The position numbers and the translations under genes are program-made. Below are positions 1 through 12,329 of a stretch of DNA of 64,000 nt, one piece after another (position 1 is the stretch's first letter; the number at the start of each line of letters is the position of its first letter). The stretch comes from Toxonevra muliebris (taxonomy: Eukaryota > Arthropoda > Insecta > Diptera > Pallopteridae): the NCBI GenBank assembly GCA_963691655.1, contig OY829326.1, positions 151,008,505 to 151,072,504 on the forward strand, given 5' to 3'. Below the pieces are notes generated by a model, which had not been told where the DNA came from, ran no database searches, and saw nothing but the letters and a program-made list of their open reading frames with translations.

Positions 1-3000
1 GTTTTAACAGCTCAGTTTTTTTTTTATTTACGTTAACAATTATCAAAAAATAAAAGGAAAACTTCAATATTCTGTAATTTGAAAAAAATGTTGTATAAAT
101 TAAAATTATTTACATCGTTTATTTGTGCAAAAATCACCAAAAGAATGAAGAAACTAAAAGGAAACTCGAAAAAAATACATATATTTTCGTACTAAAACTT
201 GGCAGCATTTGTTTTTTTTTTTTTGAAAAATATGGCAATGTTTCCCCTCTCACAAGAGAGAAAACATTGTGAAGTTGAGAAAATTTGAATAGAATCTAGT
301 GTAGCGTCGTTGAGGCGGCAGCTAGCCTCAGAAATTTGTTCCCATACAAATTCATAAAATTCTGTGTGTTTCTTGTTGAAGCTGAGGCCGGCTGCTTTGG
401 TTGTGTTTATACCATTACTCGTTCATGATGACCATTATTATATTTGTTTTTTGTTGTCGTTGCTGGTGTTTTTTTTTAATTCATTCTTTCGTTAACTTTT
501 TTTATTTTATCATAGTTGCAGTTGTAGCATTTTTTTTTACTATTTACTTGTTTATTTTGTTTGCGGTTTGACCAATTTAATACGAGTACCAACTACCGGT
601 AGCAAACACTCTCTGAGAGGCATTTGTTTCTGGACGCGAGTGGCAACCAACGGAAGTACAAATCTCTTTCCATTAATAGTAGGTGAATTGTTCGTGAATA
701 TTATATGCAGTTGGTGCAGTTCCTTAATTTCATTCTCTTTTTTTTGCTGCCTACATACAACTCGACATTTTGCTTTCTTTCATTAATTTAATTTTTTTTA
801 TTTTTTTATAGCTTACTTTCATTGTACATTTAAATGAAAATATAACTATTTGTACAGGGTGCTTACTTTACGCAGTGAACTTAAAATCTTCAATTCCAAC
901 GTCAAGTCAGTCCATATGTAAGTTCCTACCGTTATGGTACTGCAAAAGATCCAAACATTTTTCAACAGTCATTTTACAGTCATAACTAAATTGGAATGTC
1001 AGCGTGGTATATTTGTCAAAATTCTCTTATTTCAATAAAAGTTAAACGATTTTGACGGATACGAAACTCGACGCTTCAATATAAGTATGACCAAAGAATA
1101 TATAATACATAGAAGGCGCATCACGTACAAATTTATTTGTACAAAAATTTTGTTCTATGAAGCCATAACTGTCTTCAATTTACTCTCAAAATTATCAATA
1201 AAAGCAAAGAGTGGTTGAAATTATGTGTTTTTTTTTTTGCTGTTGTCTTTGTTTAATGAGAGGCAGAAGTTTTTGGTGCTATAAAATTCGAATCCCCAGT
1301 TGTGACGCGAAAAAAAAGAAATTTTTCAAGAATTTTTTCTAGTTAAACTACTAAAGTTTTTTATAAAAACTATTTATTATCTAAAATACATGTATTGAAC
1401 TTAACTCTAACAAATTTCTTTCGAAAACATTTAAATAGAAATTGTCCTTTCTGGAAAACATGTTTCGCGGTGATCTATATTTTGCAAATCTAGATCATTT
1501 GAAATCCAAAAAGTGGATATACTTTTTTTTAATAATATTTTTTTTTGTTATAAAATTATCTAGTGATTGATCGAAGGATTTGAAAAAAATATACATATTT
1601 AACAAAATGGCCAACTGTCAACAAAAAAAAAATCCTTCGATTAATCTCCAGATTATTGTGTATTGAAGAAGCATATTAAATTTAAAGATAATTGGTTTAG
1701 TAGTTGTTGAATAAGTGTGGTCACCGACTTCAATAACCACATTTTGAGAAGAACGTGTTGAACCCATATCGTTCCGGTACTAGATACCATGATCCAATTC
1801 GGAAAATTTTCAGAACGCAATTTTCATACGTCTTCAATAAGAAATTTTTGGCTTACTCCAAGCAAATAAGTTGACCAGGTGTAAAAAAATTAAAAATATT
1901 TCTACGTTACACCATGAACAACAAGTAGTTCCTGGGATCAAATATATTTAACACATTATTTTAGAAGTTATTATAAGTTAAAAAAAAGGAAAAATTGCAT
2001 TTCTGTTGAATTCTGCCTATTTTCCCATACATTTTTTTTACAAGGTTTAGTCAGCTGTAGCCTCTGGAAATATATAAGGACCAGTGAAGTTGTAATTTTC
2101 ACATCATCTAGGCGAATTTGTCATTTCAATGCAAAATAATTAATTTTACTATTTTTGGTTGATTTTCAAACCCAGCACAGACATCTGGCCTTGAAGTCAG
2201 GTGAAAAACAATATTTTTAAATTACCTAAATGCAATTTTAAAGTCAGTATATATAAAAATATTATACAGTGATTACTTTTGGGAAACTTTGTAAATGTAT
2301 TTTTGACGATTTTTCAAAGTTGCTGTTCGATTAATCTAACGTCTTGACGATATGAGTTAAAGTTTCAACTTTAATGTCAAGCAATTTTTTTTTGAAATAT
2401 TTTATTTTTTGAAATGCAAAAAAAAATAACTGATTTTTTGCCCCTAAAGAACTTTCTAAAATAAATGTTTTTTTTTTTTTTAATAAATTTTAACACCGAT
2501 TGATTTAAACTTTTTATGCTTTTTCGAATTCAAAAAAAAAAAAATATTACTAAAAAATAAGTTTGCGACGACCATAATTTTGGGTTACAAATTGAAAAAA
2601 AAAAAATTAATTAGGTTATACTCGGCAACAACGCAAAAAAAGGAAACACATGTTTATTATGCACTCTCACTTGGCGGCACTCAATAACGATGTGAGAGAA
2701 CCTAAGAAAAAAAAAAACACCAAGAGAGTGCATGGGAGAGAGTAAAAGCAAAATAACTGAGTGGTTTTGCTCTTCCTCTTTACTGCGACCGCCCGCAACC
2801 GAAATGAAAGCAACAGATTTTGGTAAAATTTTGAGAGATGCATCTTCTAGGTATTGTATATTCTTTGGTATGACTGTTAGAAATATCTAAAAGAGAATGA
2901 GATCATCAAAATGTGCCAAAAACAGATCAAATTGCTATTGAATCTAGCTGAGCCTAGGAGTTCTAATAAGAATATTCAAATCGAATGAATTTTTTTATTC

Positions 3001-6000
3001 AGCTCAGTAAAAACTAAAAGTTTTCAGTCTCATCCACTAGAGCAAAACTGCTCATTTCCCACTCGAATATGATTTCTGTGTTAAGAAACATCGTTGGTAA
3101 GGGACGCTCTAACGCTTTAATAAACTCTAAATGTTGATCAACAAATGCATCTGGTGGCTAAATACCACGTCAAATGAAATCTTTACGAAAGGTATGAAAT
3201 CAGATTCAAATGTTTCATTCATACTTTCAGAAAAGCACATACAGAACTGGAATATATTGGCGTTATTTAAGTTATGTATTCCGATTCCTTACTGCATTTT
3301 TTTATTTTTTATTAACTAGTGCCTATTTGTAACCCTGTAAATATTTATAAAAAACATTGCATATATTTTTTATACCTTTTTTGTTTTGTTGTTTTAGTTC
3401 CCTTCTGGTGTTTGTTGCAGGTTTGTTTTTTTTTTGAAGCGTTTTACTATTTATTTTTTTATAATTGTTGTTCCACAGAGCAAAAAATAAAAAATTGCTG
3501 TTGCTTGTTGTATTTTTTGTTTTGTTTTTTTGCATTGCAGTCAGTCAAGCGAAATATTCCACAAGTACACTTCTGTAAATGAGCAGGAAAAACTTAAGTT
3601 AGATTTGTGTTGTGTGTTGTTTTTGTTACGGAATGCCGCAATAGTTTTATATTTATTTAGAAAAATATAAATAAATACTTAAATAGTTTCTTTTTCTTAA
3701 CACTAGGTGGAATTAATTGTAATTTTGATGAAGTGTTTAACAAGTTCTTTTTCAAGTGTTGTTATTCTGATTATTTATATATATTTTTTTTTTTTTTTTT
3801 GATGAAGAGACAATGCTTGGCTTGATGAGATTTAAAGAGTTTTTCTATGCGGTTTCTAAATGGAGCATTTAAACTGAAGCAGTCTGAGGTTCAAATAAAA
3901 TAAGATTCTTTTCTGCAAAGGATATTCAGGTATTTATTATAATATTAGAAAGTCTCTCTCACCACATTTTGGCGAATATATTCTTTTTCGAAACGAAGTA
4001 TTTATACGCAGACATGAAAAATCGTCAATCTATGTTTTCCTCTACTCTCTTTTTCCCCCATTTCCAATTCAACCAACCTCTTTTCGTTCTAGAGGAATTG
4101 ATATTTGCTAATTAACTGTCGTGATGCTGGAATTATTTGTACTGAGCTGTTATTTGTACTGCGTATATTGAGAGCATCTTGCTCTTGTTTAATTGCAATC
4201 AGTGATTGCTATGATTAGTAAATTGAAAACATAGCATGTGCTATTTTTTCTCTGAGCATATCAATTCTAATGAATTTAACTGCACATAACTATGTACATA
4301 CATATTCCAAAAAACTACTTAAATTTGTTATAAAATTTTAGAAGTTTGAAGTTAGTTTCGCCAAAATTTCTAGGTTATATATTTATGATTTATAAACAAA
4401 CTGTCAAATTTCATGGCACACTTTTTTTTCTCAAATGACACTCATGAGAAAAAAAAAACGCTGCACTTGAATATGAAAATGAAAGCAGCAGCACTAAGCT
4501 TGCAAGGCTGCTGCTAGTACTTGCTACTGTTGTTGGCGGGTGGGTATGGCTGGCTCATGATGTAATACATAATGATGCAACTCTGTACAATTTTGAGTGC
4601 AAATGTAAATGGAAAAGCAAAAGAAAGAAATGGAAAACTGAAAATGAAAACAAACCAAAGACGAATCAGATTTCATAAAAAATTTAACCTGAAATGTATT
4701 TGCTGGTATAAGTGCTACTGCGGTATAAAATAATTTCACTCTTATGCACACACATATATATAAACATATAAATACATTCAAACATACTCAGAGAAAAAGC
4801 AAATTCACACCCCAAAAATTCAGGGTAATAATGCCAATTGCAATGATTATTTTGAGGTTGAATTGGTGCAAGGTGCAAAGCAAAGTGCAACAGTAGTAGC
4901 AATGAATGCGGTAATGCTGCAGTGTTGCCACTTTATTTATTTATTTATTTTTTTTTTTGCTGTTTTCTTATAACTACCTACTCACAGAAAAAGCTCAAAA
5001 GGTTAGCGCGAAAATAAGTTTAAATATATATATACAAATGTTTATATAAATATTGAATTATTTCTGCAAGGTGAATGCAGCAATCGCAGCAAGCAGAAAA
5101 AGTTGGCAGCAGCTGCTTATGTTTTATCTTAGTTTTAGTTAAGTGGTACAACATTGAGAAAATGTTTTTTTTTTTTTTTTTTAGTATAATTTGTGGCATA
5201 AATTCTTTAAGAAAAATTAGTGCCACTGAAATGTTGATGAAAAAATTGCAAATATTCTCTAGATTACCAAAAAAAACAAACAAATTTGTATCAAGTTGTT
5301 TTGTTCTTCCGCTTTACAACTTCCGCTGTTATTTTATCCCCTCTCTACTTATGCACTTATGCACACATATACATACTATCCTGAGAATCCCAAATCTCAA
5401 ATGTCATAAGAACATCATCGTTATGTTGATGATTATGATGGTGCTGATGAGTATCAACAGCAGCACCACAATCGCCGCTACTGGCCACTATCCACTTTAC
5501 TAGTTACTCCCAATCATTTCCCATATACACTGACCTTTACTCTTTTTTCTTTAGCTTTTTTGCTTACTACCTACTAAGAACTTTCTTTATGATTTTTGTT
5601 ATTTTCTGTTTTGTATGTTAGTAATAGCTTTTTGTTATATGCATGTTACATATTCTATGTATGTACAATATAGCAGCTACTGCTATTTGCTCTCTATAGG
5701 CTTTGGCATGATTAATGACCACTCAAAATGAAATAAGATTATTTTCTCTTATTTTCTTGTTGTTTTGTGTTTCTTATTCGCTTCCGTTTCCTCTTGTTGT
5801 GTTCTCGTTTATGTTTAGTTTGGCCTGGCTTATTTTGTATTAGATATGTACATATGCAACTTTATTATCTGCTAACGAAGTTGTCTGACTTGACTGACTG
5901 GGCCTGTATTTTGTATGTACTTAGTTGGAGCATAGATAAAAAGTATTTATATGTAGAAATATATTTTTTTATGTTCTCTACTTTTTTTCTACTGCTACAT

Positions 6001-6580
6001 ACGAAAACTATTACACAATAGTTCAAACTACCACACGAATAAATATACACATTCCCAGCGGAAAAAAAAGCACAATGAAAAGCTTTCTGTAACTTCGATG
6101 TCATGGTTTTTAGTACTTTGTGGTATTTTCAGTAGTGACGAAGTTCACAAACTTTGTCAACGTTGCAATAAGAACGTTATGATGCCATAGCCCTTTGAGT
6201 ATCATATTCGGATTTTTTTTGCAATCCTCTCATATTGCATGTGTTATATTTCAACACGAAATCCGAACTGTTGTGTGACACATTCGATCGATAAAATGAA
6301 ATAATATCTGTATTAACGAGGGTTGCCAAACGATCGCGACCTGTCTTTATTCTCGAGATTTAGAGTCCCTTGGAATTTGTCTAGATAAAAGCTTTAATGA
6401 TAAATTTGATTATGCAAAATATAACTAATCCAGAAAATATTACGAACTAAATTTCATTCCACGATAGTTTTTTAGTAGACTATGAAAATTAAATCTAGAG
6501 GTTAATTTTCAAAGTCATGACTTAAGTTCATGTCAATTTCGTTATTTGAAGTTATATATAAACAGGTAAATGAACAAATG
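1..6580. other. Non-coding, AT-rich sequence with no gene recognised
   Basis: I see no conserved protein or RNA gene here. The sequence is dominated by T and A homopolymers of 8-20 bases, with scattered simple motifs. Open frames of 60-142 codons occur (for example 5075-5503, plus strand). They are composed of low-complexity Phe/Leu/Lys-rich sequence, start at arbitrary codons and match nothing I know, so I treat them as chance. Intron or intergenic DNA is the simplest reading. Confidence 0.6.
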
Positions 6581-6597
6581 CAGTCATCACAACAACA

Positions 6598-6700
6598 ATG
6601 TATATAGAGACGGGCAAATCAGACGGCCGTTTCGGAATCCGCCACAATTCCTCATCAGTGATCTTAGTGGTAGTTCTTAATCTTTCAATATCCTATATAA
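6598..6700. repeat. Dispersed repeat, copy 1 (pairs with 8745-8850)
   Basis: This stretch shares a roughly 100-bp core with 8745-8850. Both contain a CAGACG(G/A)(C/T)CGTTTCGGAA core, then CCGC(C/T)AC, TCATCA or TCAT, a 'GTGGTAGTTC'-like block and CTATATAAG. Both copies are on the same strand about 2.1 kb apart. They look like two old copies of one interspersed repeat; I cannot assign the family. Confidence 0.5.
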
Positions 6701-6839
6701 GCTACTAATATTTGAAATCATAACCCAGAATTACGGATTTGATTCCAAATATCTTCACTGAATAGAGATATTGAAAGAAACTAAGAAATTTCATTCGTTG
6801 ACGATTTATTAACCAAAACACAGAATTACAAAAACTTCC

Positions 6840-7030
6840 TAGGTCGATAATATTTGCTGAGTCGTCACCTTTATGTTTTAATCATCAACCAACATACAGG
6901 GGATAATCCTATAAATCCAAAGCATTGTGTTGATTAAAAGAGATAGATGAGAAGTCATATCGAGGAGTCAAACCCGGAACCCCAGAAACAAATGTCTAGC
7001 ACTTGAAAATATTCAGTACTGACTGCTAAA
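6840..7030 (-). repeat. Possible tRNA-derived SINE fragment
   Basis: On the minus strand, GGTTCCGGGTTTGACTCC (around 6962-6981) resembles the internal pol III B box plus flanking T-arm of tRNA-derived SINEs. The sequence around it does not clearly match the better SINE copies in this window, and no A box or target-site duplication is visible. Low confidence. Confidence 0.25.
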
Positions 7031-7589
7031 CTTTTTTGTAGTAACTTCGAGAACCAACTTTGAAATTTTCGATTCTTTATGATAGTGGCTTCTATATGTT
7101 TGTTTTGTTGCATTTTTTTTAAACAACTTCAGCCCTTCTTTAAGAACCCTTTGAGTGTAACTGAGCAATATTTTAAACCTCCTGAATTTGCATCATTCAA
7201 CGATTCTGCAGAGCTTTTGTTTCCCCCCTTTAGCATTTTATAATGGCTTCTTCAGCGTTTCAGTTATAGCTTTATAGTACTTATAATACTGAGCCCAACA
7301 TTAATTTGTAGCGCTTCCGAAAGTTTATTTGCACCATTCTGCAGTGATTCGGTGAGCTTACAGTAATTTTTCTTAAGAATTTTATAATAACTTTAGAATC
7401 ATTCTTAACCCTATTAGAAACCTGTCAGTTACAACTTACCATTGCTTTAGTTTTTAGGGCACACTCCAAATTTTTCCTATAGACCTCTTTCCGAAGTTTT
7501 CCGTTGTTTTTTGCACCATTCTGCAATGATTATGAAGAAATATCGGAAGACTTCGAAATGTGTTTTTAGCAGGGTTATGCGTTTTATAG

Positions 7590-8480
7590 TAAAAGTCAAA
7601 TATTAAAAGTTATTTTGTGACTTTTATCATAATTGGCTAAGTAAAACGGTAAGTTGTTGACTTTTTTGATATGTGGCAAGAAATAATAGTTATATTTGAC
7701 TTTTATTTTTTCGGGCAAAAAAAAAACAGTTATGTTAGACTTTTATTTTGTTGGCCAAAACACCAGTTATTTTATGACTTTTATTTTTTTGGACAAAAAT
7801 AAATGGTCAACCCTATTTGCAAGCGAACGGCTTGAGCAATAAAAAAAAAGTGATGCCATTCGATTCAGCTCATCCGTTCGCATATTATAGGTAAAAAAAA
7901 TTAGAATTTTTGAATTTCGAAACAACTGCTGCAATAACCAAAGTAGGTATAAAAGTAGTTAGGCTTTGGGGTATGAAATATTTAAGTAAAGGGGATCCAA
8001 AAAATTTTGAAACCATTAGGAACGTCTTTTCGTGTACTTTTCAAAAATGTATTGTACTTTGTATGGTTGATGACTAGATTCGAAGTTATTGCCAATTTTG
8101 TATTCCTGTTCTTATCCAAATATTTACATATGGGAAAAGGTCATAAAATGGAATGAATCGGATCCCTATGTATTGTATACTGTTGAAAAGGTCTCAACGA
8201 GTACTTTTCAAAAATATATATCACCATGTATCTTCGGTGTTTCATTAATTAGTTATAAGGGTTGACCATTTATTTTTGTTCAAAAAAAAATTAAAGTCAT
8301 AAATTAACTGGTTCGTTTTGGCCAACAAAATAAAAGTCATAAAATAACTGTTTGTTTTTGCCCGACAAAATAAAAGTCAAATATAATTATTATTTCTCGC
8401 CAAAAATTATAAAAGTCAATAATTTACCGTTTTATTTAGCCTATTAAGATAAAAGTCATGAATTTAAAAGTCATACAATA
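7590..8480. mobile_element. Fold-back element with tandem-repeat arms
   Basis: Two arms of about 215 bp, at about 7600-7816 and 8259-8470, are reverse complements separated by about 440 bp. Each arm is built from about five degenerate units of roughly 45 bp centred on GACTTTTAT followed by a gap, GGC(C/A)AAA and AGTTAT. Both arms end on the loop side with the same GGTCAACC. Arms made of internal tandem repeats around a unique loop match the organisation of fold-back (FB-like) transposons in flies. No transposase is visible in the loop. I did not find a clear target-site duplication, so the outer limits are approximate. Confidence 0.65.
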
Positions 8481-8744
8481 TTTGTGGAATTTAGTCCGTG
8501 AAGATCACAACCGTACACTTGAAGATACCCTACGGTTATTTTTTGCGGATGACTTTTTGAGTTGAAAAATGGAAAATAACAGTTATTTTCTGTCTCTGGT
8601 TTTTAGGCTTCACAACAGACTTTAGAATTCTTCTATAGTATCCAATTCTTTTTTGCAATTAACTTTGTAATCTTCATTAATAAAATTAATAGCCTTTGAA
8701 TGAACAATGATGCCAGAAGAATGTCAAAAAGCTCATAGAACTAC

Positions 8745-8850
8745 CAGATCAGACGATCGTTTCGGAACCCGCTACGGTTTCTTATCATTTGTCTTTGTGA
8801 TAGTTCCCTCGTTTCAACAATCTATATAAGTGAAAATATTGTAAAGTAAA
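8745..8850. repeat. Dispersed repeat, copy 2 (pairs with 6598-6700)
   Basis: Second copy of the roughly 100-bp repeat described at 6598, with the same CGTTTCGGAA core and the same closing CTATATAAG. It lies just upstream of the mariner element and is separate from it. Confidence 0.5.
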
Positions 8851-8922
8851 TGGGAATTTCAAAGACAGTTATTTTTACTGAATAGTATTATTAAAAGGAA
8901 CTACAAACTACCGTTCTATATA

Positions 8923-9606
8923 CATTCTGTCAAATAAGTACCCGGAAATTCTCATTTTAAATTTTCCCTCTAAGAATATTTCAAAAAAATTGTTTTCCCA
9001 GGTTGGCACAACTGCCAACCACTATTCTGTGAATTTTTATTGCTATGTGTCATTTAGTTTGGTTACGGCATCATTAAGAACAAGTCAACCTTTTGTGTGC
9101 GTTGCGATTTTTACTATGGATATAAAAATATCGAACAAAGAGTTTGTGTGAAATTTTGTGTTTCAAACGAAATTTCTTGTGCCAAAACGACATGTTTTGG
9201 GTATGCGGAAAGTCTCAGCGCGATTGGTGCCAAAAGATCTGAATTTTCTTCAAAAAGTGAATCGCAGTAAGGTGGCTGAAGACATGCTTGAACGCGTAAA
9301 TTCCGATCCAACGTTCATCAAACGCATCATAACTGGTGACGAGACATGGGTTTTCGAGTACGACATGCAAACAAGTCAACAATCATCGGAATGGCGCGCC
9401 AAAAATGAGCCGAAACCGAAATCGCAACGCACACAAAAGGTTGACTTGTTCTTAAAGACGCCGTAAGCAAACTAAATGACACATAGCAATAAAAATTTAC
9501 AGAATAGTGGTTGACAGTTGTGCCAACCTGGGAAAAAAAATTTTTTGAAATATTCTCAGAGGGAAAATTTAAAATGAGAATTTCCGGGTACTTATTTGAC
9601 AGAATG
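8923..9606 (+). mobile_element. Internally deleted mariner-like transposon with 188-bp inverted arms
   Basis: The element is 684 bp and is flanked by TA on both sides (8921-8922 and 9607-9608), the target duplication of Tc1/mariner elements. It starts CATTCTGTCAAATAAGTACC and ends with its reverse complement. The inverted repeat is far longer than the usual mariner ends of about 30 bp. Left arm 8923-9110 and right arm 9419-9606 are both 188 bp and differ at only a few positions. The right arm copies the 5' leader up to just before the ATG at 9116, so the 3' part of the transposase gene has been replaced by an inverted copy of the 5' end. It is non-autonomous. Confidence 0.9.
9116..9466 (+). 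pseudogene. Mariner transposase fragment
   Basis: The relic has three parts. A start of about 11 codons from ATG 9116 ends at an in-frame TGA at 9149. A few frameshifted residues (VKFCVSNEIS-like) resemble the conserved mariner N terminus. A longer block (9158-9466) then reads HVLGMRKVSARLVPKDLNFL, KRIITGDETWVFEYD and QSSEWR. GDETW carries the first catalytic Asp of the DDD triad. Missing are the helix-turn-helix DNA-binding region (roughly 100 residues) and everything after the KNEPKPK block, including the second and third catalytic Asp. The last codons (from about 9419) are inverted 5' leader read as protein. It cannot encode an active transposase. Confidence 0.9.
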
Positions 9607-9608
9607 TA

Positions 9609-10930
9609 CTTTTTGTCATTCTTTTATAACATTTTTATTGCATAGCAGTCAGATTTTCTGGCATCTAATAAGGACTGTGTCTCTTTTTCGTATGAAAAAC
9701 CTTCCTTTAGAACATTGAGCATCCTTGGGTTAAAACTTTGCAATCTTTGCTACTTTGATTTCGAAGTTCTTCCGTGATCCTTTCATACGCCTTTCATCTA
9801 GCTTTTGCATTATTTAGTAGCGACTTTTGTGTACATTTTTGCCAGACATGAAAAATTAAGCGGAACAGAAGAAAAATTCAAATCTATTTTCTTTTACAGA
9901 ACTTGAAATACTGAAGAAAAGTTCTTGAAAAAAAAAAATGCAATAAACTTTTTTATTCTTATTGCATTACATTTTTCAGAATTATTGTTTCCTTTTAATT
10001 TCATTCCTCATCTGTACTTTAACCGAATAATTTACAATGGTACAATCAGAATGCAATTTTAACTACTATTGGAACTTTTTCCTCAAAGCCCCTCCCAATC
10101 ATTGCTTAAATCGAGTAAATTCGAATGAATCAAAAAATTAGCGCTTGCTTGTCACTATATTGTGAAGTTTTTCAAATCATTACCCTTGGGTGGGTGCCTC
10201 CTATCTATGTTTAGAGAAACTATAGAAATATAAAATACGAAAATCAAATCAAAAAAGTATGCAGTAAATAGTAGTAAAATATTTTAGTTATTTGCTCTTT
10301 TGATGTCCATGCAGATTTTTAGTAGCATTTAAATTATTTCTCATTCAAGATTAAAGATGAAAGAAAAATAAAGTTATTTTTTTTTTTTTTTTGTTGCTCT
10401 TTTTCCCCCTTTAACTGTTTCTCTTTTTTTCGTTGTAGTGTAATAAAAAAACGAAAAATACTCAATTTCTTATATAAAATTGTAAGCGTTTAAGGAAGTA
10501 ATAAAATGTCTGTGTGTATGGGCATATAAAGTTTTTTTTTTTTTCGAATATACAAATTTTTGTAGCATATAATAAAAATTTCTATACAAAAAGATTGTAA
10601 TGTGTATATAAAAGTGTCTATTATTAGGTATGTGTAATATAATTAGTTATATCCTTAAACTTTTAAATCTATTCAAGTATTTTTTCTTATATTTTATATA
10701 TGTATGTAAATAAAGATTTATTCATGTTTGAAAAAGTTCGCATTAAAGTTTTAGTTTAAAGCAATTGGTTTCTCGGAAAAATAACATATTTCTCTCTACT
10801 GTTATAGATGAAGATGCGAAGGAAAAGAAAAATCTTATGAACTTGGTCCAATGCTGAACAATTTAAGTACAGAGATTTATTTTTCGAATAAAAATGTATC
10901 CGAATATTTATAATTTCATCAACTGTTTTT
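9609..10930. other. Non-coding stretch, nothing recognised
   Basis: AT-rich sequence with T runs (for example 10378-10392). I see no gene and no inverted-repeat element. Confidence 0.5.
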
Positions 10931-10934
10931 AAAC

Positions 10935-11440
10935 GTTTTTAGGTTAGGTTAAGTTAGGATAGATTTAAAGGGAATTGGCAGAAAAACTGAGCTTCCACGG
11001 GGCCAAGAATTTACGAAATAGGTCTCAAAAAGCCTCTACCCATCCTGAAATCACTTAGTACTTCTAACAAACCTTACAAAGTCTGCTGACGGAATCTCTA
11101 CCAGGTCCTCGAGTTCTTCAAACTGTCTGTCTCCTAGGAAAAGGGATCAACAAATTTGGAGATGTGGGTATTTACAGAAAAAATGGTGAATTCTCTCGTT
11201 TTCTTCTTCATCTTCACAGCTTCTACAAGACCATTGTGCTAATAGCACAAAAATCTGTGAGTACTCCAGTTAGAACACGAGCTTGTTTTCTGTCTAAACA
11301 GAGAAAGTTCTGAGTTCTTTAATTATCATGAGAAGACCATAAGGTTCGGACTATCTTACAGTCGCTTCGGGTTTGCCAGAATCTGTTGATTGTTTTATTC
11401 CACTTTTTGTCCTCGACTTGATTTCACGCTTTCTATTGGT
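10935..11440 (-). pseudogene. 3' end of a non-LTR retrotransposon ORF2 (post-RNase H region)
   Basis: Read on the minus strand, this begins with a peptide like KKWNKTINRFWQTRSDCKIV followed by TLW. It continues through a RKQARVLTGVLT-like block (usually RLL/GHCxLN in this region of ORF2) and closes with EDLVEIPSADFVRFVRST. Stops and frameshifts interrupt it. The order matches the region after the RNase H domain of RNase H-bearing LINEs, including a disrupted Cys/His segment. The 3' tail, CTAACTTAACCTAACCT-like at 10940-10957 on the minus strand, resembles the SINE tail at 31096. The block around GGAACAATCAACAG/ATCTTGGC at 35470-35510 is homologous, so two relics of one family are present. Clade not resolved. 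Confidence 0.7.
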
Positions 11441-12050
11441 GTAAATGTTTCTACACTCAATACAATTTTTTTTACATTTTCTGAGTTTTGTATATTCTTT
11501 TTGAGGATATAGCTATTTCAACTTATTTTTAGTCTCATACTTTTAAACTTTTCTTAGCTTGTTCAATTTCCATAAGTTTTCTGAGTTTGCTATTTTCGGT
11601 TTGAAGAAACAAACTATTTTAATTTATTTTAAGTCTCATCTTCATATATTTTTCTGAACGTTAGAACAAGTTAATCAGAACAAATTCAGCGTTTACTATG
11701 AGAAACTAGAATTTTCGTATCTCTGGGAAGAAGGGAATTTCTTCCAATTATAGATAAAAACATATTCGAAAGTCATTTCATTTCATAGCTGTCTTCTTCT
11801 GGTAGTGACTGAAACCAAATGGAATAAAGTTGTTTTTTTTTTAACCCTTTTGAATCTGTGTATGAATGTTTGTACTACCTATGTCGATGAACCAATCGCT
11901 TTTAAAACTAATGCACATGTCTATCGGGTAATCGCATAGGTCGTACAGGTTATGCGCGATACTTTGGAGTAGTGGGTGTATCACCTCCTCTATAAACTAA
12001 ATGCTTAAACCAGCATATCTGGGTAAGGAACAGAATGAATTTCTGTGTCT
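11441..12050. other. Non-coding stretch, nothing recognised
   Basis: AT-rich sequence with no supported gene or element ends. Confidence 0.45.
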
Positions 12051-12059
12051 GAGACCGGG

Positions 12060-12320
12060 ATACTAGTGCCAGTCATTGGGCAGAGTTTGGCTGATTTGGT
12101 GAAAAATAGGCATTTCACTTCCCATATAACAGAGTATGGTCGATTTCAGGTAAAGGGGCGTGACACTTTATGATGTCAACCAAATACTTGAAACTATGTA
12201 CTTATCAAAAAACTCAAAGGAATGAGGGTGTTGTATTTTGTGTATTGGATTAGGGGAATGTTAATAGTAGTCAAGAGGCCGAACTCAGTCGATTTTGGGC
12301 AAATGGGCGTGGCATCTTCC
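12060..12320. repeat. Degenerate tandem repeat with a GGGCGTGRCA motif
   Basis: At least two diverged units are visible. One has GGTCGATTTCAGGTAAAGGGGCGTGACAC around 12129-12157 in pieces, the other AGTCGATTTTGGGCAAATGGGCGTGGCA around 12287-12314. Spacing is about 155 bp. The style matches the 'GTACCATGCCCACTT' units at 22.6-23.5 kb, read in the opposite sense, and may be the same old repeat class. Confidence 0.4.
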
Positions 12321-12329
12321 GCGGCATTT

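Noticed and set aside
5075..5503. 142-codon plus-strand frame
   Set aside because: Mixed low-complexity sequence across T runs, no family signature, no support for an exon.
10935..10960. Telomere-like GGTTAGGTTAAGTTAGG
   Set aside because: It is short, imperfect and fits the 3' tail of the LINE/SINE family; flies of this kind do not use TTAGG telomere repeats.
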